From Eupeodes corollae (lineage: Eukaryota > Arthropoda > Insecta > Diptera > Syrphidae): a DNA stretch of 64,000 bases. The position numbers and the translations under genes were made by a program. Each line of letters starts with the position of its first letter. The stretch's first letter is position 1. The stretch is from contig NC_079147.1 in assembly GCF_945859685.1 (NCBI RefSeq), positions 209,687,578-209,751,577 on the forward strand. Reading direction: 5' to 3'. The notes beneath the pieces are model-generated. The model had not been told where the DNA came from, did no database searches, and worked only from the letters and a program-made list of their open reading frames with translations. This document shows, piece after piece, positions 32,590-44,652 of the stretch.

Positions 32590-33272
32590 ACATGTTTCTA
32601 CATGAACTTTTTTGATGACAGCATATTGTTAGTCTTGCCCCCATTGATCACTAAATCCATCTTCTTCGCTTCCGTCGCAATGCATAAAAACGCTCCACTG
32701 GCATCATGCTTTGATCTCCCAATTATGTCAATATCAGCTGCGTATCCGAGCAGTTGGATGGACCTTTGGAAGATTGTGCCTCTTGTGTTGAAGGTTGAGT
32801 TTTGCACAATTCTTTCCAGAACGATATTAAAGAAGTCGCATGACAGTGCATCACCTTGTCGTAAACTTTTTTTGACATCAAATGCATCGGTGAGATCTTT
32901 TCCGACCCTTATAGAGCAGCGTGCATTCTCCATCGTCATTCTGCACAAACGGATAAGTTTGACAGGGATGCCAAAACTAGACATTGCTCTGTAGAGTTCT
33001 TCTCTATGGATGCTGTCTTACGCGGCTTTAAAATCGATAAAGCGATGGTGGGTATCCATTTGAAACTCCTGTGTTTTTTCCAAGATCTGCCGTAGTGTGA
33101 ATATTTGGTCGATAGTGGACTTTCCTGGTCTAAAGCCACTCTGATAAGGACCTATCTGGATGGATCGGGCATGATTTCTTCCGACCATATTCTGCAGATG
33201 AGTTGGTGCATGCTCCCTACAAAGTCATCGCCTGATGCTTGAATAGTTCGGCAATGTTGACACTAGTTTTCA
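32590..33272 (-). mobile_element. RTE-type LINE fragment, copy 3
   Basis: Counterpart of 6271-6938. One frame (32598-32984) is open for 128 residues and reads FGIPVKLIRLCRMTMENARC, RQGDALSCDFFNIVLERIVQ, and a catalytic box changed to GYAADIDI (Ala in place of the usual Asp after Tyr-Ala). The 3' side is followed by the SINE. Confidence 0.85.
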
Positions 33273-33282
33273 ATGCTTAATA

Positions 33283-33587
33283 AAAAAAAAATTAAATTGG
33301 GAGGCGGAACAGTCTTGTTGAGAACTAGGGCCTAGTGGCTGACAACTCTCAACCATTCCTGTGTGCGAGTACTGTTGCCAGGGATGGAAGGGACCTACAG
33401 TTTTAAGCCGAATCCTAGCGGCAAATTTGAGAAAGCACTTTTCATGACAAGAATTACTCTTGGAGAATTTGTCAATTCCTCGCAAGAGGCTGTACCCGTG
33501 AAAAAACTTTAGGTGGCATAAGCAGGGATCGAACCCAAGACCTCTAGCATGACAGTCCAACACACTAACCATCATGCCACGGGTACT
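33283..33587 (-). mobile_element. Complete tRNA-derived SINE
   Basis: Flanked by a 10-bp target duplication (atgcttaata) at 33273-33282 and 33588-33597. On the minus strand it begins with a tRNA-like head carrying an A box (TGGCATGATGG, 33569-33579) and a B box (GGTTCGATCCC, 33525-33535). A unique body of about 200 bp and an A-rich tail at the low-coordinate end follow. It was inserted into the RTE fragment. The head is not a usable tRNA gene because it does not fold into a full cloverleaf with an acceptor stem. The copy-1 version is broken by the LINE at 7227. Confidence 0.88.
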
Positions 33588-33597
33588 ATGCTTAATA

Positions 33598-34869
33598 CAG
33601 GCAGCATAAGACTCCTTAAGAAGTTACTAGAAAAAAACAGCAAATATGGTAAAAAAGGAATTTAAAGGTATCCAAGAATTTCTAGGTTATGTAGGTATCT
33701 GACAGAACAGCTGATTCATAACATGGTTGAATTTCAAGAAACTTGAAAATTATTTCAGCCTTTTGTATTTGTTGGTAAACATAAAGATACAAAATGTTAG
33801 TTGAATTGTATTTGAGGATGTTCTGTACATAATAGACCATGAAGATAACAGCTATCTCAATTCAGCTATCAAACTCGTACAACAAGGTATCTAAAAATCC
33901 ACCTATCCAAGAAACCCTATCCAACACGAGATTGAATGCAGCCGTTTCGTAGGTTCAAGTTGGTAGCGTTGATATTTCACACTTTTGACATTTAGATGTC
34001 ATCTTAAGTGGCTGCGTTCAATAAAAGACGAATGGGATACACGGATGCTTTTTGTTTGAATTGTACGTGCAAAAGAATATCAGCTGATCTAAAACAGCTT
34101 TGATGTCAAAAAAGGAGTCCAAATTTATCCAAGAACTTCTGTAAATGTGTGAAGGTACGCGAAAATTGATGCAAAGTTTTTAGGTTTTTGTATTGTTAAG
34201 TTAAGTCGGATATTTGAATGATATTATTTTACACACTTAATAGTAAGACAATTATTCAAAATAGCTCAGATGTTGTCTAATCACTCGAGAAAGATTTCCT
34301 ACAATAGTTTCTTGTTATATTTTGCGTCAGCACAGAAGATTAATTACATAATATGAAAATGAAAAATTAAAAAAGTGACAGTTAGCATAAACAGCCAAAT
34401 CTGACAATTTCCGAAATTCATAGTCAGGCAATGTGTAGATTCAGAGGACTTGAAAGTAAAGCAATTTTCTAGTTGCTTTTCAATTAAGGCAACTTTATTG
34501 GAAAGTTATCTAAGAGAAATCTCCTTAACCATTTTGTCAAGTCTTCTTATGTCATGATCATGGTTATTGAAACCTGCTTCCAATTAAGACAACTTTATTA
34601 TTATGGCATTAAACTGAAAACTAAACTTTTTTACCCTTTTTGGTTTATTTATTTTCTGAGCAAATTCAATTTTTATTGTTATTGGTTTATTGTTAAACTG
34701 AAAAAGAAATAAGTAATATTTCTTTATGATACAAAGTACAAATCGTACAAAGACATATAATGTAGCTTGTCTGAGGAATGTTTTAAAGACAAAAATGTTT
34801 TTGGTAGTTTTTGTACGATGAACTCAAGGTAGAGGTTATTGAAGCAGCGAGCTTCATTTTATATTAAGG
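33598..34869. other. Spacer with a segment absent from copy 1
   Basis: 33859-34438 has no counterpart in copy 1, where the flanks are joined at about 9558. 34440-34850 carries one degraded unit of the 830-2260 repeat family. No gene is seen. Confidence 0.5.
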
Positions 34870-35790
34870 GTTTTAATAATGGTTTATCCATTTGCGGTTT
34901 TAAAAGTAAAGGCATGGAATTCGACATCTGTCAAACTAAGTTGTTTAGCTAATTTTCGCTTAACTATAGCGCAACGCATACAAATTCTAAAAGCCTACTT
35001 CAAAAATGGCGATTCTGCCACAGCCGCACATATCATGCTTTAAGAAGAGATTATGGTTCACATAGTCGTTCAACTACGCAAGCAATTGGCAAAATTGTGA
35101 ACAAATTTGAAGAGACTGGATTGGTTACAAATATTGGAAGGCCTGTGCATCACCGTTTCTCTCGTATACCACTGAAAATATCGCTGATGTAGGTGAAAGT
35201 GTTGCCGAAGACCCAAATGTTTCGATTAGTCGGGTTCTCAGGAATTAGGACTGCCTCACGGCACATTATGGCGTAATTTGCATTTGGATCTACACCTACA
35301 TCCATAAAGTTCAGCTCAGTATTTAGAGTTCTGAGAAGCCTGAAGTTATTGAAGAGAGGCCATTACATCCACAAAAAGTCACTGTTTGGTGCGCTCTACG
35401 GTCCAGAGCCGAGATGTGATTGGGCCTTACTTCTTCGAAAACTACGAAGGAAGGACTGTCACCGTCAATTCGGAGAGTTGTGGTCTTACGACTTGGAGAA
35501 TATGTGGTTTCAACAAGACGGTGTCATATGCCAGACAACTCGAGCGAATATGGCATTATTGCAAGATACATTTCCTGGCCGAGTAATTTCTCGTCGTGCC
35601 GATGTCAACTGGCTTCTAAGATCATGCGATTTGAAAACGCTGGCCGTGTTAATGCAGATAAACTCTTTGGCACTTAAAAACCAAAATTCGTCAACATTCG
35701 TCAAGTTATATGTGTCAAAAGTGTTTGAAAACCAAAAGAACCGTGTTTTATTTACGTTTACTTTTTAAACCCCAAAATAGATAGCCCTGT
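34870..35790 (+). mobile_element. Tc1/mariner-superfamily remnant, copy 3
   Basis: Same broken transposase as 10021-10890, with the same stops and frame changes (for example MWFQQDGVICQTTRANMALLQ in the 35349-35768 frame). Confidence 0.85.
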
Positions 35791-36283
35791 ATAATATTAA
35801 TGAAGAATTTATAAAAAGTTGTTAACATATCGACCCTTAGACAAATCTATCCTATGACCTGGGGCCCTGTTTTATCTTTTATTTTCAAGGGCTAATGGCC
35901 CTAAGTTTCTTTGCTAATCATATATAGTTAACCGTTACTGGTTATAGCTATCCAATCAAAGATTTTATGGACGTGATATTTTAATCACTTAAAAATCTAA
36001 CTTAATGACCCTGAAGTTGGAGAAAAAAAGGATTGTATGCTTTAGAATAATTTAAAACAATCAACAACACGTTTATAGTTTTATATTGTATCTGGAAATC
36101 TGCAAAAAATATTCTTTCTTCCTTTAATAAAACATCAAAACAATCAGAAAGTAAAATCTCAATCTCATAATAAGATCCAATTATCTACTTATCCACACAC
36201 AATAAAACTATTTTTTATTTTAATTAACAATGCAAATTAATGGTTATAATGTGTTTGCTTAAGCAAAGTTAACCTTAATACGA
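35791..36283. other. Spacer upstream of P2, copy 3
   Basis: Nearly identical to 10891-11410, with a short gap near 35896 relative to copy 1. No gene is seen. Confidence 0.4.
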
Positions 36284-36292
36284 TATATAAAA
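36284..36292 (+). promoter_or_regulatory. TATA box of P2, copy 3
   Basis: TATATAAAA, 61 bp upstream of the start codon, unchanged from copy 1. Confidence 0.7.
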
Positions 36293-36344
36293 GCAACCAA
36301 AACTATTATGCACCATAATTCATACAGAAACGACCAAATTCAGA

Positions 36345-36684
36345 ATGAATAAGTTTATTATTTTAATGATTGGTGTTGTCCTTTTAATGGTAAGATTTCT
36401 TAAAACATGTTCTTCATTTTGTTGTTCTAATAATTTGTCAAAACTTCATATTACAGGACATAACATTAACAACCGGTGATGACAATTTACCGCGTAAAAA
36501 TTTTAACAACAAACCAGCAGTATCGCACTTTGCTGATGCAAATATGCCTGGAATGAATGTTCCTGGCATGAATATGCCGTCAATGAATATTCCAATACCT
36601 TCAATACCTTCAATACCTTCAATGCCTGAGTTTAACGTGAGCTTTGGAATGAATGGAGGTCCTAAAATGGCAATTGGTGGGTAA
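36345..36684 (+). CDS. Secreted repeat peptide P2, copy 3 (36345-36389, 36457-36684)
   Basis: Same two-exon gene as 11472-11832, with intact splice sites. The precursor is 90 residues. The pentapeptide array is shorter (MPGMN, VPGMN, MPSMN), while the Ile-Pro-Ser stretch has one extra IPS, and Ala is replaced by Pro before EFNVSFGMNGG. All length changes are multiples of three, so the frame is kept. This is the pattern expected of slippage in a protein tolerant of repeat number. Confidence 0.8.
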
Positions 36685-37050
36685 ATGTCAAGTGACCACA
36701 AAGAAGTTGTTATACGAGTCTTATGATCACGAAAAAACGTAATTTACTATGAACAATTAAGAGCAATTTAAAAACTATTTATTTAAACTAAATACACATG
36801 TAAAAGAGGAACATTAAAAGGATGTTGTTTTTATTATTTAAAATGTGTTTATGTAGCCGGTCTTTGCTATTATCTATTTGGTAACACTCGTTTTTGACAG
36901 CTCAAGCACGTTAAGTGTTTTCTGTCACTGTTACATCTTTAGTTTTTCTATAATGTAACCATGAATTGTTTTAAAAACGAAGAACGCTTCCAAAAATCAC
37001 TGTTTGGTGTGGATTATGAGCTGGCTCCAAAACAGCTTGACACCTACGAG
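36685..37050. other. P2 3' flank and Tc1 3' end
   Basis: AT-rich 3' flank of P2, then the last part of the Tc1 remnant (from about 36960) up to the hAT insertion. The hAT target duplication cctacgag is at 37043-37050. Confidence 0.5.
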
Positions 37051-37773
37051 CAGTCCAGGATTTACCCTTAGGCCAACCAGGCCCAGGCCTGGGGCATCAC
37101 GAAAAAAGAGGCCACAAAAGTAAGTACAAGCAACTAAATTTTTAGGTATTGCTCATACGAGCAAAATGGATAATAGATTTTCACAAATCTTCAAATTCAG
37201 CAAACGGAAACGCTCAATTATTTTCACATATGTACCTTAAAATAAATAAATTTAATATTCAAGCAAACGGAATATTGCTAAAGAGCAACAAAAAAAGAAC
37301 CAAGAATCTTTGGCGAAAAACCTAAATATTTTAATTTTTTTTTACACCACTAGAAGACGATCAATATAATGGTGATGGTTTTGAGTCAGAAGAATAATGT
37401 CAATACCAAGTAAGGTACGATAATGAAGGTACTCCTGTAAATGTAGATGACGTTCCATCTGGATCGGACAGTATGATAAACAATGGAAAATCGGAAACTA
37501 AAACGAATGAAATAAAACAAGCTGATGAAAATACAAATCCTGACCCTGCGCTATAAAGTAAGTTTTCCGCTGATGATATTGAATATTGGATAGTCTCTGG
37601 ACCTACCAAATGCAATAATCATAATTGTCCTTTATTTAAACATACGCAGAAGGTAAAATTAGAGTTTGCCAATCGGCTTATTATATTGGTAAAAAAGCAA
37701 ATGGCGAAAAATTTCAAGGTGTATGGATTTTGTTTTCCATCTCAAAAGGAGCGTTGTTATGCTTTTATTGTAA

Positions 37774-40460
37774 TAGTCCAGTCATTTTAGGTTTTATCTG
37801 CGGAAAAATTCCTAGTGAGCTGAATTTTTGTATACACCTTTATTACGGCATTGTAATGAAGATGTGAAAAATCGACATTGATATCGTGCCGGCTAAAAAA
37901 GTTATAAAGGTCAAAAGGTCATGAAAATCAGTTTTTCGCAAATATCTCGCGATCTATTGGTCAGAGGTCAATAAAGGTCATTATAAAAATTGTTTGTCAT
38001 GAAATTGTCTACAAAAAATGTCTCTTGCATTTTTCTGTAGAATTAACCGTTTTCGGAGTAGAGCACCGAGAAAGCGACTATATTATAACGATGCACTCGT
38101 TTCCTCACCACCTCCGAAGTAGAATGCAGGGTGCGTTTTTTTTACATGGTTTCCCCAGTAGGCATAATCCATAATATGTAATAAGAGGGTTTTTTTTTAC
38201 AAGTGAATAATTTTTTATTTGAATACAGCAAAGTACAGAAAAATTAACTTAAGTATATAACTTTTTTTTTAACATTCATTGTCAATATCTTCAGTTTCTG
38301 TGTCATCAACAGTTGCTGACAAAACGTCGAGTCCTGTATTTAAATCAACATCTTCATCACTTTCATCGTTGGTTGACTCTGCGTTTAAGCATGACTGTCC
38401 ACGGCAATGTCCACAAACTTTTGAACATCTTAATCCAATTTTTCTGCATCCAGGTTTGCCGCTGCAACCTTTTGTACAATTACAGAAGATTGAGTTCAGT
38501 AGATGGTGGTAATAAAGTTGTTATTGGCTGCAGTATATTATTTGTTAACTCCCAACCCCACTGTCTTGGATCAATTTCTCTTCCTAGCCAGATTTGCATT
38601 TGATAATACACTCGAAAAATATGCTGTTCAGCTGCTGAAGATGTAGGTGGTAATAATGGAAATTTTACAGCTGTACTTTGCCTTGTTAGTTTAGCAAAGC
38701 TACAGTATCTGTAATTATTGATCGAAAGTTCTGATTTTGGAGCACCGTACATTGCTAGTAGAAAATCTTTCCCAGCATTGCCAATGACATCTCGAGAGCA
38801 ATTTTCTTGTTGGAATATTTCTGCAGAATTGTTTAAATCGGGTCTTTTTTCAAACATCTTCATGATTTTTAACTTTCCTTTTCCAAAAAGTGCTGAAGTT
38901 GTATCACATCCGGTCATGGCATGTAGAAACAGAATATTTTTCTTGCAATGTGGATATTTGTTGAGGCTATCAGTCGAGTATATTTTTGCTTCATGTTTTT
39001 TGTTTGGCCTTTTTTATTCTTCACAATTAATTGATGCAAGAAATGTGTTAGAGTGTTAGGAATTTCGTCATTAATATTATCTAACATTCGACTTGGTGGT
39101 GGATATGAGTCGTGAATAATTGTAACAGAACGAATATCTTCTTTAATTATTGATGCAGCAGCTTCTTCAATTCGAAGACGTTCATCACAATGATTTAGTT
39201 TTTTTTCTTCGTACCACGCATTTGTTAAAATATTACTTGCAGTATCTCGAGAGCAAATAATTGTTAATGATTTACTTTTCGTGGTAATTACAATATTATT
39301 CCCATATCGAGCAATCAATTTTTGTATTATTGTTTTATCATCTGGAACGTAATCTTTCATTATATCTTTTAACTCAGCCAATGTGAATTGACAATCGTCA
39401 TTATTTTCTATGTAATAAAAAACATTTTTCATGGCAATTCTGATATTTTCATCCAATGGACGGCCTGCGTCACCCTTTCCACTGACTAATAAGAAATTTG
39501 AGAAACATTTATCATGATACTTAGCTTCGACAGATACTAAGTCATACTCAAAATTCACACGCTCCTTTACACTTCTTCCATATTTATCACCACGCGCCTC
39601 TGCAGCTTTTAATACTGTGTCTTTAAATGAAAGAGTACTCACTTCTCTAATAACGCGTCTGTATTTTTTTTCTTTTTTTTTTCTCAATTACCTCACTCGC
39701 TTCTTCTCCACAAAACAAACACAATTTTTTGAAATCAAAAGAGCTGATTCTTTTCTTACGTGGAGATATTGATGTACTCGGTTCTTCTTGGCGTCGTTTA
39801 AAAGCCGCTATACTCAAATTGTTCGTATAATTTTTACGACAATTGCTATGAACATTTAAAAAAGTCACAGTATTTAAATATTCAATATTACCATCACCTC
39901 TAGCGATACTAGCATTTTTTAATGTCTGAAGACCACGCCTAACTTGTACTACTTCACCATCCGATAACACGTCTTTGCATATAAAACATGTATCACTCAT
40001 TATGAAAACTGTTTAAGAGCAATTCTACTAAAATAACGTCTTTTACACTCAAGAAATAATTTTTAAGTGAGCTAAATACAGCCCGTAAATAAAAAACCTT
40101 TTATTACATATTATGGATTATGCCTTCGGGGGAAACCATGTAAAAAAAACGTTCTCGGTGCTCTACTCCGAAAACGGTTAATTCTACAGAAAAATGCAAG
40201 AGACATTTTTTGTAGACAATTTCATGACAAACAATTTTTATAATGACCTTTATTGACCTCTGACCAATAGATCGCGAGATATTTGCGAAAAACTGATTTT
40301 CGTGACCTTTTGACCTTTATAACTTTTTTAGCCGGCACGATATCAATGTCGATTTTTCACATCTTCATTACAATGCCGTAATAAAGGTGTATACAAAAAT
40401 TCAGCTCACTAGGAATTTTTCCGCAGATTGGGGCTTAAAATAGCTAAAATGACTGGACTA
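37774..40460 (-). mobile_element. Long-TIR DNA transposon nested in hAT (unclassified; Academ-like?)
   Basis: 2687 bp with long terminal inverted repeats. Both ends start tagtccagtcattttag, and inverted homology continues about 300 bp inward on each side, resuming around 38140-38190 and 40080-40135. It is flanked by TAA on both sides (37771-37773, 40461-40463), a possible 3-bp target duplication. It encodes a minus-strand cysteine-rich protein in pieces. Three-base target sites fit PIF/Harbinger or Academ. The protein does not resemble the Harbinger transposase at 28093-28658. Academ is my tentative choice. Confidence 0.8.
38270..40000 (-). pseudogene. Cys-rich transposon protein with internal deletion
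   Basis: Four consecutive frames on the minus strand: 40000-39647 (starts MSDTCFICKDVLSDGEVVQV; later CLFCGEEASEV); 39687-38914 (AAEARGDKYGRSVKERVNFEYDLV, YHDKCFSNFL, ELKDIMKDYVPDDKTIIQKL); 38917-38480 (MTGCDTTSALFGKGKLK, FPLLPPTSSAAEQH, WELTNNILQPITTLLPPS); and a Cys-rich tail to 38270 (CNCTKGCSGKPGC, CSKVCGHCRGQSCLN). The first frameshift lies in a T run near 39665, the last at about 38485. Similar proteins occur as uncharacterised repetitive ORFs in many animals. The segment that normally separates the second and third pieces seems missing, so this copy looks non-autonomous. Confidence 0.75.
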
Positions 40461-42566
40461 TAAGCTGTTTCCTGATCAAGTAGGCCAGGAATGACTTTTA
40501 TAAATCGTGATTGGAAAAACAAGTATTAAATAGATGAGTATTTAATAGATAATCATGAAAAATCGGGTTCCATAAAAAAGCGATGATGATGAATAAAGAA
40601 AGATTTTGACAAACAAATGCAAGAGCCATGTTCATACTGGAAACATGTACTTAGAAGACTGTTATTTGCACATTTTTCTAGAATTTAGAGGATCTGAAGA
40701 CAAATTTGGTTCATCAAGTAATGGTAATTTGATGGGTCTTCTTGAATTAATAGCAAAGTTTGATGCTTTCTTGTCCACAATTCAAAATTCGGACATCCTA
40801 GTTCAGGAGCAACTTCATATCTTTCTAAAACTTTATATGAAGAATTGATTGATTGGACGAATGGCTCTGAGTTCGCGAGAAAATCATTAAACAATTAAAT
40901 ATATCTGGTTATTTTAGCTTGTCTGTAGATTCTAAGTCAGATTTGCCTCATGTAGATTAATTTAGTATTGTTATGCGGTATGTTAAAGATGGCCAGTCTA
41001 TTGAACGCTTCTTAACGTTTTTGGAGATGCATTCTAATACTGGATCCTGTATTGCTAATCAAGCATTAAAGTATCTGAGTGAACATAACATATCAATTTT
41101 GAAATGCAGAGGGCAAACATACGACAATGCTGCAAATATTTATGTCCGGTCAGTATAAAGGGATGCAACAGCAAATTCTTCTGAAAACCATATGCAGTCT
41201 TTGTACCTTGTGCATCACACTCCTTAAATGTTGTTGGTCGCTGTGCTGTAGATTGCTGACCTATCATAGTTTATTTTTTTTCTGTCGTACAATTGCTTTA
41301 CAATTTTTTTTTCTGCATCAACTTGTAGATGGCAATCGTTTCAATCTGCTCTTCAAAATGATAATGTGATAAAATCACTTTCACATACACGTAGGGAAAC
41401 TCATGCTGCAGCTACTTTCGCCATCATTAAATCATATAATAAATTATTAGAAACTTTGAGATTTTGGAAGATAATACAATAAAAGAAGATGCTAGAAGGG
41501 AAGCTGGTGATCTACTTCACAAAATGAATAAACTAGAATTCCCTTAATCCTTGTGATTTGGAAATTTATTTTACAAAGTTTTCGAAAAGTCAGTAAGGTT
41601 TTGCAAAGCGATGACGTAACAATATTGACTTGCTCGAATTTATGTAGATCATTGTTCGATCAACTGGAAAAAATGCTTACTTATTTCCACATTATTGAAA
41701 TGAACTCTAAGGAACTTCTACCCGATGACATCTACATGATTACACGAAAACGAAATGACTAATTATGGTAATGCTCCCGATGTAGATTTAAGCCCGAAGG
41801 ATTAGTTTACAATTACCGCTTTTTATATTATTATCAATAAATTAAGAATACAAATGGATTCCAGAGGTCAAATATATAAAGAAATTTCTGAACGATTTGA
41901 TTTTCTTTTTACAAGCAATGAAAAAGTCAACTTTTAAGCCCAGCGTTTGGTGTCAAATTATGCGGAAGATTTAAATTCAGAACTTGCTGACGAGTTAATA
42001 CAATTCCATCGTTATGTGATGCTTAAAAATTGCAATAATTTAAAATTTTTGTAATCAAGCTAATTTATATAAGATAATGTGGGAACATAAAATTATATGA
42101 GCGTTTCCGAAAGTAGACACGGTATTACGTTTATTTTTAAGTCTGATGGTGACTAATTGTTTGCGAAAAGATCATTTAGTCCATTAAAACGCTTCAAAAG
42201 TCCTTGTCGAACAATGATAACACAGGAGAGACTTGATGCACTACCTCTGCTTTGTATTCAGAGTGATTTGCTTCACGAAATAGATTTCGATGATAAAGAC
42301 CAAAGCTGCTAAAAATACAATATTTCAAGAAATAAGTAAAAATCTGTAAAAAAAAGTCGTATACATACATATTCTTGTAACTACCATTATAATTAAAATT
42401 ACTTTTAGTTTTATGGAATTCGTTGCAATTTGTTTTCTAAAGTAGGTATTTAATATTGTATGAAGTAAACCATACAATATAAGAGAATATATTATGTATG
42501 CAATGGGGGCACCATTTACTCTTCAGGCCTAGGGCCCAAAAAGCTAAATCCGGCGCTGCCTACGAG

Positions 42567-44652
42567 GCATATACTCAAAAAGTCTCCGATAGACCTCGAC
42601 CGGTATCGTTTTCCATAGGTCTTTGACTTTTAATAGATAAACTGTTTTGATTCAAATGCGTTGAATGTGCGGGCCAAAACATAACATCAATTTTACTGGT
42701 GTGGAAAAAGACTTTTGGAAGTTTTGTTCTATGCTTTGAATCATTGTCCTGTTGGAAGATCAACTTAAAAAGGCAAATTTTCCTCAGCCTACGTCTACAT
42801 GATGATTTCCAATATGTTTTCGGCATAATTTGGCAGTTATTGTTTCTTTTACACAAAAAAAAGGTCCTATCCCATGCCAATACTTGAACGTTAGCTCCAC
42901 CTAGTTTTAGGGTTTTGATGGTATATTTGAGGCATTGAGAGCAGAAGTGAAGTAACCCCAATATGTTACGTTGGAATAGGCTAGGTTAAAGTGGCTGTTC
43001 GTGATGGAGTAGGATACACTTAGGAGGAGGTGAAGAACTGTTTTCTCCTCTTTTTCATCCAAACAGCTTCTGCAAGTCACTTGAGAATACTTTTAGCCAC
43101 GTGCCGTGCTTTCCTATTAGACAGTTCCCGGGTATAACACCGATTATCGAGCTTATATGCGATTTCCTTAGAAATAGCAAACACCTTGATCGCTTCAAAT
43201 CTAATATAGGGCAGATGTTTTTTGTGATCTGACACGTGGTGATGTTATTCCATCTGATGTTTGCCTCTTTCATAGCGTCTTGCATAAGCAATAGTTTACA
43301 TGTAGCGATAGGTATGCCAGCACTTGTCAAGCATGGTACTGAACCATTCCTGGCAAAGTCATTTGCCTTACAATTTTTACTGGAATGTCTCAATGGCCCG
43401 TTACACAACAAATGTGAATATTAAACGGTTGTGCCATCTCCATTAGAGATTATCGACAATTATTGACTATTATAGAGTTTGTAGAGACAGAGTCGAGAAT
43501 TTGATAGCGGTCTGACTATCTGAGAAAATATTGATATCACGTGTTCTTTAAGCTAGTTCAAGATTTCTTTTATCGCCGTTCAGAGCTTTTCCAGGAATGC
43601 CCTATCCTTACAGATTTTTCTTTGAGAAATCTGGAAATTTCTGTCGAATTGCAGTTGGGGATGGTGTAGTATGTGTGCTTTGGAATTTATTATAAATACT
43701 TAAGAAATACGGAGTGACCAATGCCACAAGGACTAAGATTTGAGGCGAATAGCAGAGCTTTCAACTTTTTGTTTGCTAAATATATCAAGAGGTGTTAGAA
43801 AGAGTAGGGTGTCCACTTAGTTTGTCCAGGTTTATAGATTTTTCTAAAGCAGTCCACCATACTGCCACACCGTACATTGAATCGGTCTGATTACCGATGT
43901 GTGATTCGAAGTTGTAAGCCCCGTTTATTAACAATAGTATTTTTGCAAGAGAAGAGAGCTGTAGTAGGTATTTTTACTCTTTCCAATTTAGTTTTTATGT
44001 CTAAAATAAGACCGAGGTACGAGTACTTAGCCTAGTCTGAGAACTTTAATTGGATATCTTTAATATATGGAGCGACAGCAAATGGAAGTTTGTATTTCCT
44101 CGAAAATAGGACTCATTCGGTTTTGTGTGGGTTAATACCCAGTCCACACCAATCAGCTTTAAGTATTAGTTTGTCTAAGTCATCTTGTAAGACACGTCAT
44201 CCGCATAGGAAATCACTCTGAAGCCCCCGCATCCAGACCAGTTAGGATTTTATTTATCACTAGGTTCTAAAACGAGATGGAGTAAAAAACCGCCTTGAAG
44301 TGTCCCTCCAAAAATATTCACTTATTGAGAAATTTTGTATCTGATTTTCCACAAAGATTTGTTTTCTGAGGGAGTTTACGAACGGTACGTGCTGAAAAAT
44401 CTGCATCAATTTCATTTTTAATGTCTCGAGATGACTTGAAAGTTTCTTTTTTGGAAAGATGAACAGACTGTTGGTTTGGTGCTTGTTTTTTTTGGGACCA
44501 AATATTTGCTTTGAGTGTATTCTCTACTCTCTCTCATTGTTTTGGAGCAATGCATAATTTTAGCTATTTCTCTCAAAGATTTTTGCTCTTTTCTCAAATT
44601 AATTATTACTTCACTTAATTCTTCAGTGCAATTTTTTTTTTCCTCTACCCAT
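42567..44652 (-). mobile_element. Tc1-type transposase remnant, copy 3
   Basis: Counterpart of 12120-14290. The C-terminal part is at 42961-42575 (LIFQQDNDSKHRTKLPKVFF, IDVMFWPAHSTHLNQN), with a 55-bp gap relative to copy 1 near 42650. The N-terminal part, at about 44320-44652, is more complete than in copy 1: it begins MGRGKKNCTEELSEVIINLR with its start codon at 44652. Its 3' end continues left of the hAT insertion (about 36960-37050). A LINE separates the halves. Confidence 0.88.
42965..44315 (-). mobile_element. LOA/R1-like LINE fragment, copy 3
   Basis: Same insertion as 12665-14015, with the RNase H-like tail (43055-43411) and the degraded RT. It differs by a local rearrangement near 43773-43820 (about 45 bp exchanged relative to copy 1). 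Confidence 0.8.

Larger units (their letters stand above)
37560..42315 (+). pseudogene. hAT transposase, fragmented
   Basis: The N-terminal part (37560-37770) is separated from the rest by the nested element. Reading across the nested insertion (37770 to 40464) gives FYCKLFPDQVG, a sensible continuation for this transposase family, so the insertion hit a coding region. The central part (40973-41158) holds MRYVKDGQ and the catalytic-region CRGQTYDNAANIY. The remaining pieces are frameshifted. Confidence 0.82.
37051..42558 (+). mobile_element. hAT element (ZMYM/DUF4371-like transposase), interrupted
   Basis: Bounded by an 8-bp target duplication (cctacgag, 37043-37050 and 42559-42566), the hallmark of hAT. 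The terminal repeats are cagtccaggattta (37051-37064) and the inverse of taaatccggcgctg (42545-42558). Copy 1 keeps the empty site near 12198-12205. The interior has plus-strand pieces of a transposase of the ZMYM/TTF-zinc-finger type: IEYWIVSGPTKCNNHNCPLF (about 37579), MRYVKDGQSIERFLTFLEMH (40973 onward), CRGQTYDNAANIY, and a C-terminal dimerisation-like LPLLCIQSDLLHEIDFD (about 42240). Stops and frameshifts make it inactive. A second element sits at 37774-40460. Confidence 0.93.

Noticed and set aside
38279..39059. Plus-strand frames inside the nested transposon
   Set aside because: They are antisense to the clear Cys-rich minus-strand transposon protein.
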